From Sphingobium yanoikuyae (GTDB lineage Bacteria; Pseudomonadota; Alphaproteobacteria; Sphingomonadales; Sphingomonadaceae), in NCBI RefSeq assembly GCF_013001025.1, contig NZ_CP053021.1, positions 2,756,001-2,820,000 of the forward strand: a stretch of 64,000 bases of DNA, in the 5' to 3' direction. Below the pieces are notes generated by a model. That model was not told the origin of the DNA. It made no database searches and worked only from the letters and a program-made list of their open reading frames with translations. Positions 1-8,719 of the stretch are shown here, one piece after another; the stretch's first letter is position 1; each line of letters opens with the position of its first letter. The translations under genes and the position numbers were made by a program.

Positions 1-1
1 G

Positions 2-985
2 TTCGAGGTGGCGGGCCTCGTCGGCACCGATCCCGACCGCACCCGCCGCCGTGCCGATGCTGTCAACATCGCTGACATCTTCACGGATCTGGGCGAAGCG
101 ATCGAGCGCACCGGCGCGGTCGCGGTGACGATCGCCACGCCGCCCGCCACCCATGCCGCGCTTGCCCTGACCGCGATCGAGCGGGGCTGCCACATCCTTT
201 GCGAAAAGCCGATGGCCGCCGACCTGGCCGAGGCCCGCGCCATGCTGGCGGCGGCGGAACAGGCCGGCATCACGCACCTGATCGGCAACGAGTTTCGCTG
301 GGCACCCGATCGCGCGATGATCGGCCGCGCCATCGCCAACGGGCTGATCGGAGATCCGCGCTATGTCACCCTGTCCAGCGTCCTGCCAATCGTCGCCGAT
401 CCTGCCGCCCGCATGCCGCGCTGGTGGTTCGATGCCGGCGCAGGCGGCGGCTGGCTTGGTGCTCATGGCTCGCATCTGGTCGACCAGTTGCGCGTCTGGT
501 TGGGCGAGGTCGACAGCCTCAGCGCCACCCTGCCCACCGTGTCGGACCGCCCGGCCGACGCGGCGGAGGACAGCTATGTCGTCCGCTTCGGCATGAAGAA
601 TGGCGCTCAAGGCGTACTTCAACACAGCGCCGGCGTCTGGGGTCCATCCGAAAATATCAGCCGCGTCGCCGGCACCCATGGCACGCTCTGGGTGGACAAG
701 GGCGTGGTCAAGATCGCCGACCGGGATGGCGTGCGCGACCTGCCCGTCGATGCCGACCTTGGCCTGCCTCCGATCGAAGCCGACGATCCGCGCAAAGCGG
801 CAATGCTGTTCGAACTCGCCCCCTTCATCCGCCTGTGCGAAGCCCTGCGCGCCGGCGTCGAAGGGCGGCCCATGCCCGATGGCGTCCCGGTCCCGACCTT
901 CCATGATGGCGTCGCGGCGATGGCGCTACTCGACGCGATCCGCCAGTCCGCCGCGCAGGATGGCGCGCTCGTCACATTGTCCTGA
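2..985 (+). CDS. Gfo/Idh/MocA family NAD(P)-dependent oxidoreductase, 5' partial
   Basis: The frame is already open at the window edge and reads FEVAGLVGTDPDR, the end of the Rossmann fold beta strand, so the real start lies upstream. A GTG at 8 is only an internal codon. The visible 327 residues include the family signature CEKPMA (cofactor and substrate binding) and the C-terminal domain segment GSHLVDQLRVWLGE, whose His is in the usual catalytic position. Family members oxidise sugars, inositols or related polyols, or act on bile pigments or haloaromatics; the substrate cannot be read from sequence. No partner gene is visible because the upstream side is cut off. The downstream neighbour is on the opposite strand. 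Confidence 0.9.
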   Translation, partial: FEVAGLVGTDPDRTRRRADAVNIADIFTDLGEAIERTGAVAVTIATPPATHAALALTAIERGCHILCEKPMAADLAEARAMLAAAEQAGITHLIGNEFRWAPDRAMIGRAIANGLIGDPRYVTLSSVLPIVADPAARMPRWWFDAGAGGGWLGAHGSHLVDQLRVWLGEVDSLSATLPTVSDRPADAAEDSYVVRFGMKNGAQGVLQHSAGVWGPSENISRVAGTHGTLWVDKGVVKIADRDGVRDLPVDADLGLPPIEADDPRKAAMLFELAPFIRLCEALRAGVEGRPMPDGVPVPTFHDGVAAMALLDAIRQSAAQDGALVTLS

Positions 986-995
986 AAAGAGAGAA

Positions 996-1025
996 GGCCC
1001 GTCGACGGGGGGATGTCGACGGGCC
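996..1025. terminator. Hairpin between oxidoreductase and thioesterase genes
   Basis: A perfect 11-bp inverted repeat (GGCCCGTCGAC at 996-1006, GTCGACGGGCC at 1015-1025) with an 8-base G-rich loop follows the oxidoreductase stop. There is no U-tract, so it may be a structure-only terminator or a barrier between the convergent genes. Confidence 0.5.
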
Positions 1026-1106
1026 CAATCTGCGAGACCGCCCGAGCGGGGGGAAGTGCGGCGGCCTCATGCAACAGAACGGGCCAGTGCGGCGATGGTT
1101 CCCGCC

Positions 1107-1739
1107 TTATTGCTGATGCGGCAGCAATTCGATGAACAGCCCCTCAGCGTCGGCACACAGAACATCGCCGTCACGCAGTTCGCCCCGCACGAAACGCTTG
1201 CGCCCCTCGACCTTCGTGACCCAGGCGCTGACCTGCAATTCCTTGTCGATCGGCGTGATCGCGCGATAATTGACGTGCAGATAGGCGGTGCGCGCCATCC
1301 GCTGCGCGCTCATATTCGCCGGCAACCCCAATATCTCGTCGAACAGCAAAGCCACCGCCCCGCCATGAGCGGCATAATTGGCGCCCAGATGGAAGGCGCC
1401 AAAGGTGACGCGGGCATGGAGCGAATCGTCGCCCATCCGATCGGGGATGAAGGCCGGCGCAAACACCTGTCCATGGCCCGGCGCGTCGCGCACCCGGCCG
1501 AACATGCGATGCGCCTCGTCCGCCACCATCGGCGTCAGCCGCTGCGTCCAGGCGGCCAGGTCCGCGTCCAGCGCCTGCGCCGTAGCGTCGTCCAGCTTGG
1601 CCGCCGCGACATGATCCAGGAAATCGCGCAGCCGGTCGATCATCGCGCCATAGGGCGTATCGCCCGTCAGCCAGCGTCCGCCAAGCAGATCCCGTTCCTC
1701 ATCCGATCCCGGTCCTGCCGCCGATCCTGCTTCCATCAT
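1107..1739 (-). CDS. PaaI/hotdog-fold thioesterase family protein
   Basis: 210 residues. The C-terminal ~120 residues form a 4HBT hotdog domain with the characteristic stretch ANYAAHGGAVALLFDE (HGG plus downstream Asp/Glu), as in PaaI-type acyl-CoA thioesterases. The first ~90 residues are a helical extension less typical of the family. The start is an ATG pair at 1739/1736 preceded by GGAGCAGGA. It lies 96 bp beyond glgX on the same strand, so it could be read through from the glycogen operon, though nothing ties it to glycogen chemically. The acyl-CoA substrate is unknown. Confidence 0.8.
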   Translation of the reverse strand: MMEAGSAAGPGSDEERDLLGGRWLTGDTPYGAMIDRLRDFLDHVAAAKLDDATAQALDADLAAWTQRLTPMVADEAHRMFGRVRDAPGHGQVFAPAFIPDRMGDDSLHARVTFGAFHLGANYAAHGGAVALLFDEILGLPANMSAQRMARTAYLHVNYRAITPIDKELQVSAWVTKVEGRKRFVRGELRDGDVLCADAEGLFIELLPHQQ

Positions 1740-1835
1740 CTGTCGTCCTGCTCCCTTTGCCCCTGCTTAGCCATGCTTTGGCGGGCGAAGGAAGCCCCCG
1801 ATCGGCGGGCAGGATGACGGCTGGATCGCCGCGCA

Positions 1836-3740
1836 TCAATCGGGCGCGGCTGCACCTTCCGGGATAACGCTACGGCGTTGCGGCATCACGCTGCGCCCCG
1901 GCACCATCAGGGGACCGCCGGGCAGATCGAAAAGAAAATCGCCTTCCGCGCCATTGATGCAGAGGCTGAGGCCCGACGCCCGGAAATGCAGCACCAGCCG
2001 CCGGCGCGCGGGATCTTCCCATTGGGCAACGGTCAGCGGCTGACCGCCCTCATCCAGCCAGACGACATCGCCCTCGCCCAGCAGCGCCACGTCGGTCAGC
2101 TCGACGCAGCTCCGTCGCCACTGGCCCAGCGCAAAGGCATGCGCCTCGATCTCCCGGTCGCGCGCGTCCCACTCGATCCAGCTGATGCCATTATCCTGCG
2201 CATAGGCATTATTATTGCCCATCTGGCTGCGCCCGAACTCGTCGCCCGCCGTCAGCATGATCGTGCCGCGCGAGCAGAAGAGGGTCGAAAGCAGCGCCTT
2301 GATATCGCGTTGCCGCGCCGCGATCACCGCCGGATCGGCACTCGCCCCCTCCAGGCCATTGTTCCAGCTGAAATTCTCGCCATGGCCATCGCGATTGTCC
2401 TCGCCATTGGCGAGGTTATGCTTGTCCGCATAGGCAGTGCAGTCGGCCAAAGTGAAGCCGTCATGGGCGGCGAGGAAATTGACGCTGCGGGTGATGCCCT
2501 CGAACAGGTCCGACGATCCCGCCAGCCGCGTGGCAAAGGCGCCGATCGTGCCGGCGTCTCCCCGCCAGAACCGCCGCATATCGTCGCGATAGCGGTCATT
2601 CCATTCCAGCCAGGGCGGCCCGAACCGGCCCAGTTGATAGCCCCCCGGCCCGATATCCCAGGGCTCGGCGATCAGAATGCGGTCGCCCAGCACCGGATCG
2701 GCGCGCATCTCCGCCAGCAGCGGCGCGTCAGGATCGAACCCGTCCGCAAGCCGCCCCAGCGCCGGCGCCAGATCGAAACGGAAACCATCAATCCCCGCCT
2801 GCACCACGAAATGGCGCAGCGATTCCAGGATCATCCGGCGCACCATCGGCTGGTTGCAATCCACGCTGTTGCCGGTGCCGGTATCGTTGATCAGCCGCCC
2901 GTCCGCCTCATGCCGGAAATAGGCACGGGCATTGAGGCCGCGCAACGACAAGGTCGGTCCCAACCTGTCACTTTCGCCGTCATGATTATAGACCATGTCC
3001 AGGATCACGCCGATCCCGGCCGCATGCAGCGCAGCCACCGTATCGCGCAGTTCGGTCAGGCCGCCAGGCGCCAGTCGCGGATCGAGCGCGAAATAGCTGA
3101 CCGGATTATAGCCCCAGGCATTGCGCAGGCCGAGCGGCGGCAAATGTCGCTCGTCGATCCAGGCGTTGATCGGCATCAGTTCGACCGCGCCAACGCCCAG
3201 CTTCTGCAGATGATCGATCACCACCGGATGCGCCAGCGCCGCGATCGTGCCGCGCCGCGCCTCGGGAACGTCAGGATGCAACAGCGAGAAGCTGCGCACC
3301 TGCAATTCATAGATCAGCCCGCCTGGCTGGAAGCACGGCGGCGCCGGCGCGACCGGCGGCAGAGGCGCGCTCACAACCCCTTTGGGCATCACCGGCGCCG
3401 TATCCTCCCCCTGCCCGCGCGGTGCGGCCAGCATCGGGTCATGGACGAAGGCCCGGTCGAGCGCCGGCGCATAGGGATCGAGCAGCAGCTTGTCGGGATC
3501 GAACCATAGGCCGCTATCGGGATCATATGGGCCGTCGGCGCGCAGGCCATAGCGGGCACCGGCGCCGACGCCCGGCGCATGAACCTGCCAGACGCCCTCC
3601 TCTCCCCGCGCCATCGACAGGCGGGTTTCCCGGTCGTCCTGATCGAACAGGCAGAGCCAGAGCTGCGTCGCCTCCGGCGCCCAGACGGCAAAGCGGGTTC
3701 CGCCGGCATCGATCACCGGCCCGAACCCGTCCGCGCTCAT
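1836..3740 (-). CDS. glgX: Glycogen debranching enzyme GlgX
   Basis: GH13 isoamylase-type debranching enzyme that cleaves alpha-1,6 branches of glycogen trimmed by phosphorylase. The 634 residues show an N-terminal CBM48-like domain (about 1-110), then the (beta/alpha)8 barrel. The nucleophile Asp lies in DGFRFDLA near residue 322, the acid Glu in IAEPWDIGPGGYQLG near 357, and the third carboxylate in LAAHDGFTLAD near 425. Length is slightly short for GlgX. It is the last glg gene in the transcript, and its ATG overlaps the glgA stop (ATGA, 3737-3740), indicating translational coupling. Confidence 0.96.
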   Translation of the reverse strand: MSADGFGPVIDAGGTRFAVWAPEATQLWLCLFDQDDRETRLSMARGEEGVWQVHAPGVGAGARYGLRADGPYDPDSGLWFDPDKLLLDPYAPALDRAFVHDPMLAAPRGQGEDTAPVMPKGVVSAPLPPVAPAPPCFQPGGLIYELQVRSFSLLHPDVPEARRGTIAALAHPVVIDHLQKLGVGAVELMPINAWIDERHLPPLGLRNAWGYNPVSYFALDPRLAPGGLTELRDTVAALHAAGIGVILDMVYNHDGESDRLGPTLSLRGLNARAYFRHEADGRLINDTGTGNSVDCNQPMVRRMILESLRHFVVQAGIDGFRFDLAPALGRLADGFDPDAPLLAEMRADPVLGDRILIAEPWDIGPGGYQLGRFGPPWLEWNDRYRDDMRRFWRGDAGTIGAFATRLAGSSDLFEGITRSVNFLAAHDGFTLADCTAYADKHNLANGEDNRDGHGENFSWNNGLEGASADPAVIAARQRDIKALLSTLFCSRGTIMLTAGDEFGRSQMGNNNAYAQDNGISWIEWDARDREIEAHAFALGQWRRSCVELTDVALLGEGDVVWLDEGGQPLTVAQWEDPARRRLVLHFRASGLSLCINGAEGDFLFDLPGGPLMVPGRSVMPQRRSVIPEGAAAPD

Positions 3741-5188
3741 GCCGCTTCGCGCTCCAGCAGGCTGCGATAAAGGGCCGCGTAGCGCGCCGCGCTGTGGGTC
3801 CAGCTGAAATCGGCGCGCATCCCCGCACGCTGCATCGCCTGCCAGGCTTCCGGCTCGCCATGCAATCGCACCGTCCGCGCGATCGCACCATGCAGCGCCA
3901 GCGGATCATCGCCAGCGAACAGGATGCCGGTCGCCACGCCCGCGCTCACCGCCGCCTCATTGGCGTCGATCACCGTATCGGCCAGGCCGCCGACCCGCGC
4001 CACCACCGGCACGCAGCCATAGCGCAGGCCATAAAGCTGGGTCAGGCCGCACGGCTCGAAGCGCGACGGGATCAGGATCGCGTCGCCGCCCGCCTGCAAC
4101 AGATGCGACAGCGGCTCGTCATAGCCGATCTGCACGCCCACCCGGCCGCGATGCCGGTCCGCCGCCGCCAGGAAGCCGCCCTCCAGCGCATGATCGCCCG
4201 ATCCCAGCACCGCCAGCTTCGCGCCCAGCCCGACCAGATGGTCGATCGCCCCCATCATCAGGTCCATGCCCTTCTGCCAGGTCAGGCGGCTGATGATGAC
4301 GAAGATCGGCGCATCGTCGCGCTGCAAACCGAAACGCTTCTCCAGCGCCCGCCGGTTGGCGCTGCGGCCGCTGAGGGCGCGCGCGCTGTAGCGCCGCGCG
4401 ATCAGTTCATCCTCGGCCGGGTTCCAGATGTCGGTATCGACGCCGTTCAAAATGCCGTGCAGTTTGTCGCTGCGTCCGTTGATCAGCCCGTCCAGCCCCA
4501 TGCCATGGACCGGCGAGCGGATTTCCTCGGCATAGGTCGGGCTGACCGTGGTGATCGCATCAGCCGACACCAGCCCCGCCTTCAGAAAGCCGGTGCCGCC
4601 ATAATATTCGACGCCATCCATGCCCCAGGCTTCGGCCGGCAGGCCCAGCTGGGCAAATATCTCCGGCCCGAAACGCCCCTGAAAGGCAAGGTTATGGATG
4701 GTGACGATGCGCGGCACGGCATGGGCCGGGCCAAAGCGCATATAGGCTGCCGTCATCGCCGCCTGCCAGTCATGGACATGGACGATATCGGGCCCCCATC
4801 CCTTCACGCCCTCCGCCGCAATGTCCGCACCGACCCGCGCCAGCGCGGCAAAGCGCCGCCAATTATCGCCCCAGTCATTGCCGCCATGGTCGCCATAGGG
4901 CCCGCCTTCGCGCGCAAAGAAATCGGGCGCGTCCAGCACCAGCAGGTCGAGGTCGCCGACCTTCCCCGCCAGCACCGTCGCCGGGGCACCGAACAGCTTG
5001 TCATAGCGGCGCACCGCCTTGGCCTTGCCCAGCTTCGACAGGACCGACGGATAGCCCGGCACCAGCGTCCGGGTCTCGACATCATGGCCCGCCAGCGCGG
5101 CGGGCAGCGCGCCGACCACATCGGCCAGCCCTCCGGTCTTGATCAACGGGTATATTTCGGACGCAACCGACAGAAGCTTCATCATCAT
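3737..5188 (-). CDS. glgA: Glycogen synthase GlgA (ADP-glucose dependent)
   Basis: GT5 glycosyltransferase transferring glucose from ADP-glucose to the growing alpha-1,4 chain. The N-terminal ADP-glucose motif KTGGLADV is at residues 17-24, and the C-terminal GT-B domain carries PSRFEPCGLTQLYG with the conserved Glu. 483 residues is the normal length. The gene opens with three consecutive ATG codons (5188, 5185, 5182); the AAGG ribosome site directly abuts the first, so the third is the better-spaced start. It follows glgC by 9 bp and overlaps glgX by 4 bp. Confidence 0.97.
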   Translation of the reverse strand: MMMKLLSVASEIYPLIKTGGLADVVGALPAALAGHDVETRTLVPGYPSVLSKLGKAKAVRRYDKLFGAPATVLAGKVGDLDLLVLDAPDFFAREGGPYGDHGGNDWGDNWRRFAALARVGADIAAEGVKGWGPDIVHVHDWQAAMTAAYMRFGPAHAVPRIVTIHNLAFQGRFGPEIFAQLGLPAEAWGMDGVEYYGGTGFLKAGLVSADAITTVSPTYAEEIRSPVHGMGLDGLINGRSDKLHGILNGVDTDIWNPAEDELIARRYSARALSGRSANRRALEKRFGLQRDDAPIFVIISRLTWQKGMDLMMGAIDHLVGLGAKLAVLGSGDHALEGGFLAAADRHRGRVGVQIGYDEPLSHLLQAGGDAILIPSRFEPCGLTQLYGLRYGCVPVVARVGGLADTVIDANEAAVSAGVATGILFAGDDPLALHGAIARTVRLHGEPEAWQAMQRAGMRADFSWTHSAARYAALYRSLLEREAA

Positions 5189-5197
5189 CCTTCGTCT

Positions 5198-6457
5198 TCA
5201 GGCCACCAGTCGGTCGATCATCGGCTGCGTCACCAGGCAGACGCCATTGTCGGTCCGCCGGAAATGCTGCGCATCAAAGGCCGGATCTTCGCCGATGATC
5301 AGCCCCGGCGGGATGATGATCCCGGAATCGACCACGCATTTGTGCAGCCGAGCACCCCGGCCGATCTCGCAATCGGGCATGATGATGCTTTCCGTCACCG
5401 ACGAGAAGCTGTGGGTGCGCACCTCGGAAAAGAGCAGGCTGCGATGCAGCGAGGAGCCCGACACGATGCAGCCGCCCGCCACCAGCGAACTGGTCGCCGA
5501 TCCGCGTCGGCCATCCTCATTATGGACGAACTTGGCCGGCGGCGTGACCTCCGAATAGGTCCAGAGCGGCCAGCTGCGGTCGTAAAGGTCCAGGCTCGGA
5601 ACCACATCGGTCAGGTCGATATTGGCCTGCCAATAGGCGTCGATCGTGCCGACATCGCGCCAATAGGGCACCAGCTCGCTTTCCGCCCGCACACAGCTGC
5701 TGGAGAAGCGATGCGCCACCGCCTTCCCGTGCTTCACGATATAGGGGATGATGTCGCCGCCGAAATCGCGCTTGCTGTTCTTGTCGTCGGCATCGCGCAA
5801 CAATTGCTCGATCAGGAAGCGGGTGCGGAAGACATAGATGCCCATCGACGCCAGCGCCATGTCGGGCTGGCCGGGAATGGCGGGCGGATCCTTGGGCTTT
5901 TCGACAAAGGCGGTGATCACGTCCGCCTCGTCGACATGCATCACGCCAAAGCCGACCGCCTCCATCCGCGGCACCTCCAGACAGCCGACGGTGACATCCG
6001 CGCCACTGTCGACATGCTGCTGCAGCATCAGCTCATAGTCCATCTTGTAGACATGATCGCCGGCCAGGATGACCATATATTCCGGCGCATAGCTTTCGAT
6101 GATGTCGATATTCTGGAACACCGCGTCGGCCGTGCCCTCATACCATTGGCTTTCGGAAATACGCTGGCTGGCGGGCAATATGTCGAAGCTCTCGTTGCGC
6201 TCGGGCCGCAGGAAGTTCCAGCCGCGCTGCAAATGGCGGATCAGCGAGTGGGCCTTATACTGGGTCGCCACGCCGATGCGGCGAATGCCGCTGTTGAGCG
6301 CGTTGGACAGGGCAAAGTCGATAATCCGCGCCTTGCCGCCGAAATGCACCGCCGGCTTGGCCCGCCGGTCGGTCAGCTCGGCAAGGCGACTGCCGCGTCC
6401 GCCGGCCAGCACATAGGCCATGGCGTCGCGCGCGATCGGCTGATTGCGTTGTTGCAT
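5198..6457 (-). CDS. glgC: Glucose-1-phosphate adenylyltransferase GlgC
   Basis: Makes ADP-glucose from glucose-1-phosphate and ATP, the committed and allosterically controlled step of glycogen synthesis. The nucleotidyltransferase signature [17 protein letters not shown] is at the N terminus, followed by [17 protein letters not shown]. The C-terminal part is a left-handed beta-helix carrying the regulatory site. 419 residues is standard. The gene lies 48 bp after glgB and 9 bp before glgA, so all are expected on one mRNA. Confidence 0.97.
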   Translation of the reverse strand: MQQRNQPIARDAMAYVLAGGRGSRLAELTDRRAKPAVHFGGKARIIDFALSNALNSGIRRIGVATQYKAHSLIRHLQRGWNFLRPERNESFDILPASQRISESQWYEGTADAVFQNIDIIESYAPEYMVILAGDHVYKMDYELMLQQHVDSGADVTVGCLEVPRMEAVGFGVMHVDEADVITAFVEKPKDPPAIPGQPDMALASMGIYVFRTRFLIEQLLRDADDKNSKRDFGGDIIPYIVKHGKAVAHRFSSSCVRAESELVPYWRDVGTIDAYWQANIDLTDVVPSLDLYDRSWPLWTYSEVTPPAKFVHNEDGRRGSATSSLVAGGCIVSGSSLHRSLLFSEVRTHSFSSVTESIIMPDCEIGRGARLHKCVVDSGIIIPPGLIIGEDPAFDAQHFRRTDNGVCLVTQPMIDRLVA

Positions 6458-6505
6458 TAGGGCTCCTCTCTCATGCCCGCGACCGCCTGCACGCGTTCCT
6501 CGGTA

Positions 6506-8680
6506 TCAATAGTCCAGTTCCAGCATCAAGGTTCCGAAGGGCGGGATGGTTATGTTCGCCCATCCGCTCTCATCGGCCTCGACCACGCCCATATTGCCGG
6601 CTCCGCTGCCGCCATATTCACACGCATCGCTATTGAGTATCTCGCGCCAGCGACCGCCCACGGGCAGCCGCATGCGATAGCCATGGCGCAGCACCGGCGT
6701 GAAATGGCTGACGACGACGATCGGCTTGTGGCCGGGCGCCCGTCGTTGCCAGGCAAAGACGCTGTCCGCTGCGCCGTCGACCAGCACCCATTCAAACCCT
6801 TCCGCCTCGCAATCGCGCGCATGCAATGCCGGCCGCGAGCGATAGAGACGGTTGAGGTCGCCGACCAGCATTTGCACACCCTGATGGGGCGCATGATCGA
6901 CCAGGTTCCAGTCGAGCGCCCGCTGCTCGCTCCACTCGGCGCGCTGGGCGAATTCCTGCCCCATGAACAGCAGCTTCTTGCCGGGATAGCCCCACATGAA
7001 GGCATAATAAGCCCGCAGCGTCGCGAATTTCTGCCAGTCGTCGCCCGCCATCTTGTGCAGCAGCGACGATTTGCCATGCACCACCTCGTCATGGCTCAGC
7101 GCCAGCACGAAATTCTCGCTGAAGGCGTAGAGCAGGCCGAAGGTGATGTCGTCATGATGATGCTGCCGATGCACCGGCTCGCGCGCCAGATAGCGCAGCG
7201 TGTCGTGCATGAATCCCATATTCCATTTGAAACCGAAGCCAAGGCCACCCTGATGCACCGGCGCCGATACCTGCGGCCAGCTGGTCGATTCCTCGGCGAT
7301 CGTCATCACGCCGGGAGAATCCGCATAGAGCGCCTTGTTCATCCCCTGGAGGAAGGCGACCGCCTCCACATTCTCCCGCCCGCCATGGTCGTTGGGGATC
7401 CATTCGCCGGGCTTTCGCGAATAATCGAGGTAGAGCATCGACGCGACCGCATCGACCCGCAGCCCGTCGACATGATAGCGCTCGGCCCAGAAGAGCGCAT
7501 TGTTGGTGAGATATTCCGCCACCTCGCGCCGGCCGAAATTATAGATCGCCGTGTTCCAGTCCGGCTGGAAGCCCTTGCGCGGATCGGCATGTTCATAAAG
7601 CGCGGTGCCGTCGAACCGGGCCAGGCCATGCTCGTCGGTCGGAAAATGCGCCGGCACCCAATCGAGAAGGACGCCGATCCCCGCCCGGTGCGCACCATCG
7701 ACGAAGCGGGCAAAGCCCGCCGGATCGCCAAAGCGCGCAGTCGGCGCATAAAGGCCCAGCGTCTGGTAGCCCCAGCTTGGGTCATAGGGAAATTCGCTGA
7801 TCGGCAGGAACTCGATATGGGTAAAACCCATGCCCACGACATAGGGGATCAGCCGCTCGGCCAGCGCATCCCAATGCAGAAAATCGCCATTTTCGTCGCG
7901 CTGCCATGACCCGGCATGCACTTCGTAGATGGAGATGGGCTGCCGCCGCGCATCCGCCTTCTGCCAATGGTCGCGGTGATCCGCATCGCCCCATATATGC
8001 GCGGGTGGACCGTTGACGATCGACGCAGTCGACGGGCGCAGTTCCGAGCGGAAGGCGAAGGGATCGGCCTTGAGCGGCAGCACCACGCCATCCGGCCCGA
8101 CAATCTCGAACTTGTAGGGCTGGCCGATGCCGACTTCGGGCAGGAAGATTTCCCACACGCCCGCATCCTGCCGGTGCCGCATCGCCGCGCGCCGCCCGTC
8201 CCAGCGATTGAAGTCGCCGACCACCGACACGCGCCGGGCATTGGGCGCCCAGACCGCGAAATGGGTGCCGGCAATCCCTTCATGCTCCATCGGATGCGCG
8301 CCCAGCTTCTCGAACAGCCGCTTGTGCGATCCTTCGGCGAAATAATAATCGTCCATCGGCCCCAGCACCGGGCCAAAGCCATAGGGATCAATCGTCGCAT
8401 AGCTGCCGCCATCGCCATAATGCGCTTCATAGCGCAGCGGCTGGCGCTTGCGGATCTTGACCTTGCCCTCGAATAGTCCGGCCGGGTGGATCAGCGCCAG
8501 TTCGCCGACCACCTTGCCATCCAGCGTCTGCGCACTGACGCTGACGGCATCGGGCAGCAGCACGCAGGCGGTAAAGCCGGTCTTGCCGCTGTCAGGATCG
8601 GCCGGGTGCACGCCAAGCGTCGCGAAGGGATCGGCATCCCGCCCTTCGACCAGCCGGTCGATCTGCTCCGGCGTCAGCAC
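6506..8680 (-). CDS. glgB: 1,4-alpha-glucan branching enzyme GlgB
   Basis: GH13 branching enzyme that moves short alpha-1,4 chains to alpha-1,6 positions. It has 724 residues with an N1 domain, a CBM48 module and the catalytic barrel: nucleophile Asp in VDGLRVDAVASMLYLDYSR near residue 409, acid Glu in TIAEESTSWP near 461, and the HD pair in LSHDEVVHGKSSLL. Full-length N1 domain types like this resemble the E. coli enzyme. It sits 39 bp downstream of glgP and 48 bp upstream of glgC. Confidence 0.97.
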   Translation of the reverse strand: MLTPEQIDRLVEGRDADPFATLGVHPADPDSGKTGFTACVLLPDAVSVSAQTLDGKVVGELALIHPAGLFEGKVKIRKRQPLRYEAHYGDGGSYATIDPYGFGPVLGPMDDYYFAEGSHKRLFEKLGAHPMEHEGIAGTHFAVWAPNARRVSVVGDFNRWDGRRAAMRHRQDAGVWEIFLPEVGIGQPYKFEIVGPDGVVLPLKADPFAFRSELRPSTASIVNGPPAHIWGDADHRDHWQKADARRQPISIYEVHAGSWQRDENGDFLHWDALAERLIPYVVGMGFTHIEFLPISEFPYDPSWGYQTLGLYAPTARFGDPAGFARFVDGAHRAGIGVLLDWVPAHFPTDEHGLARFDGTALYEHADPRKGFQPDWNTAIYNFGRREVAEYLTNNALFWAERYHVDGLRVDAVASMLYLDYSRKPGEWIPNDHGGRENVEAVAFLQGMNKALYADSPGVMTIAEESTSWPQVSAPVHQGGLGFGFKWNMGFMHDTLRYLAREPVHRQHHHDDITFGLLYAFSENFVLALSHDEVVHGKSSLLHKMAGDDWQKFATLRAYYAFMWGYPGKKLLFMGQEFAQRAEWSEQRALDWNLVDHAPHQGVQMLVGDLNRLYRSRPALHARDCEAEGFEWVLVDGAADSVFAWQRRAPGHKPIVVVSHFTPVLRHGYRMRLPVGGRWREILNSDACEYGGSGAGNMGVVEADESGWANITIPPFGTLMLELDY

Positions 8681-8719
8681 GCTCCTATCTCCCGTCTCCG
8701 CCGATAGCGGCCATTCTTA

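Noticed and set aside
3422..6460. A very long plus-strand open frame (about 1012 codons) opposite glgX, glgA and glgC
   Set aside because: The minus-strand genes are complete and well conserved; the antisense frame is Arg/His/Ala/Pro-rich with no domain, as expected from high-GC coding DNA.
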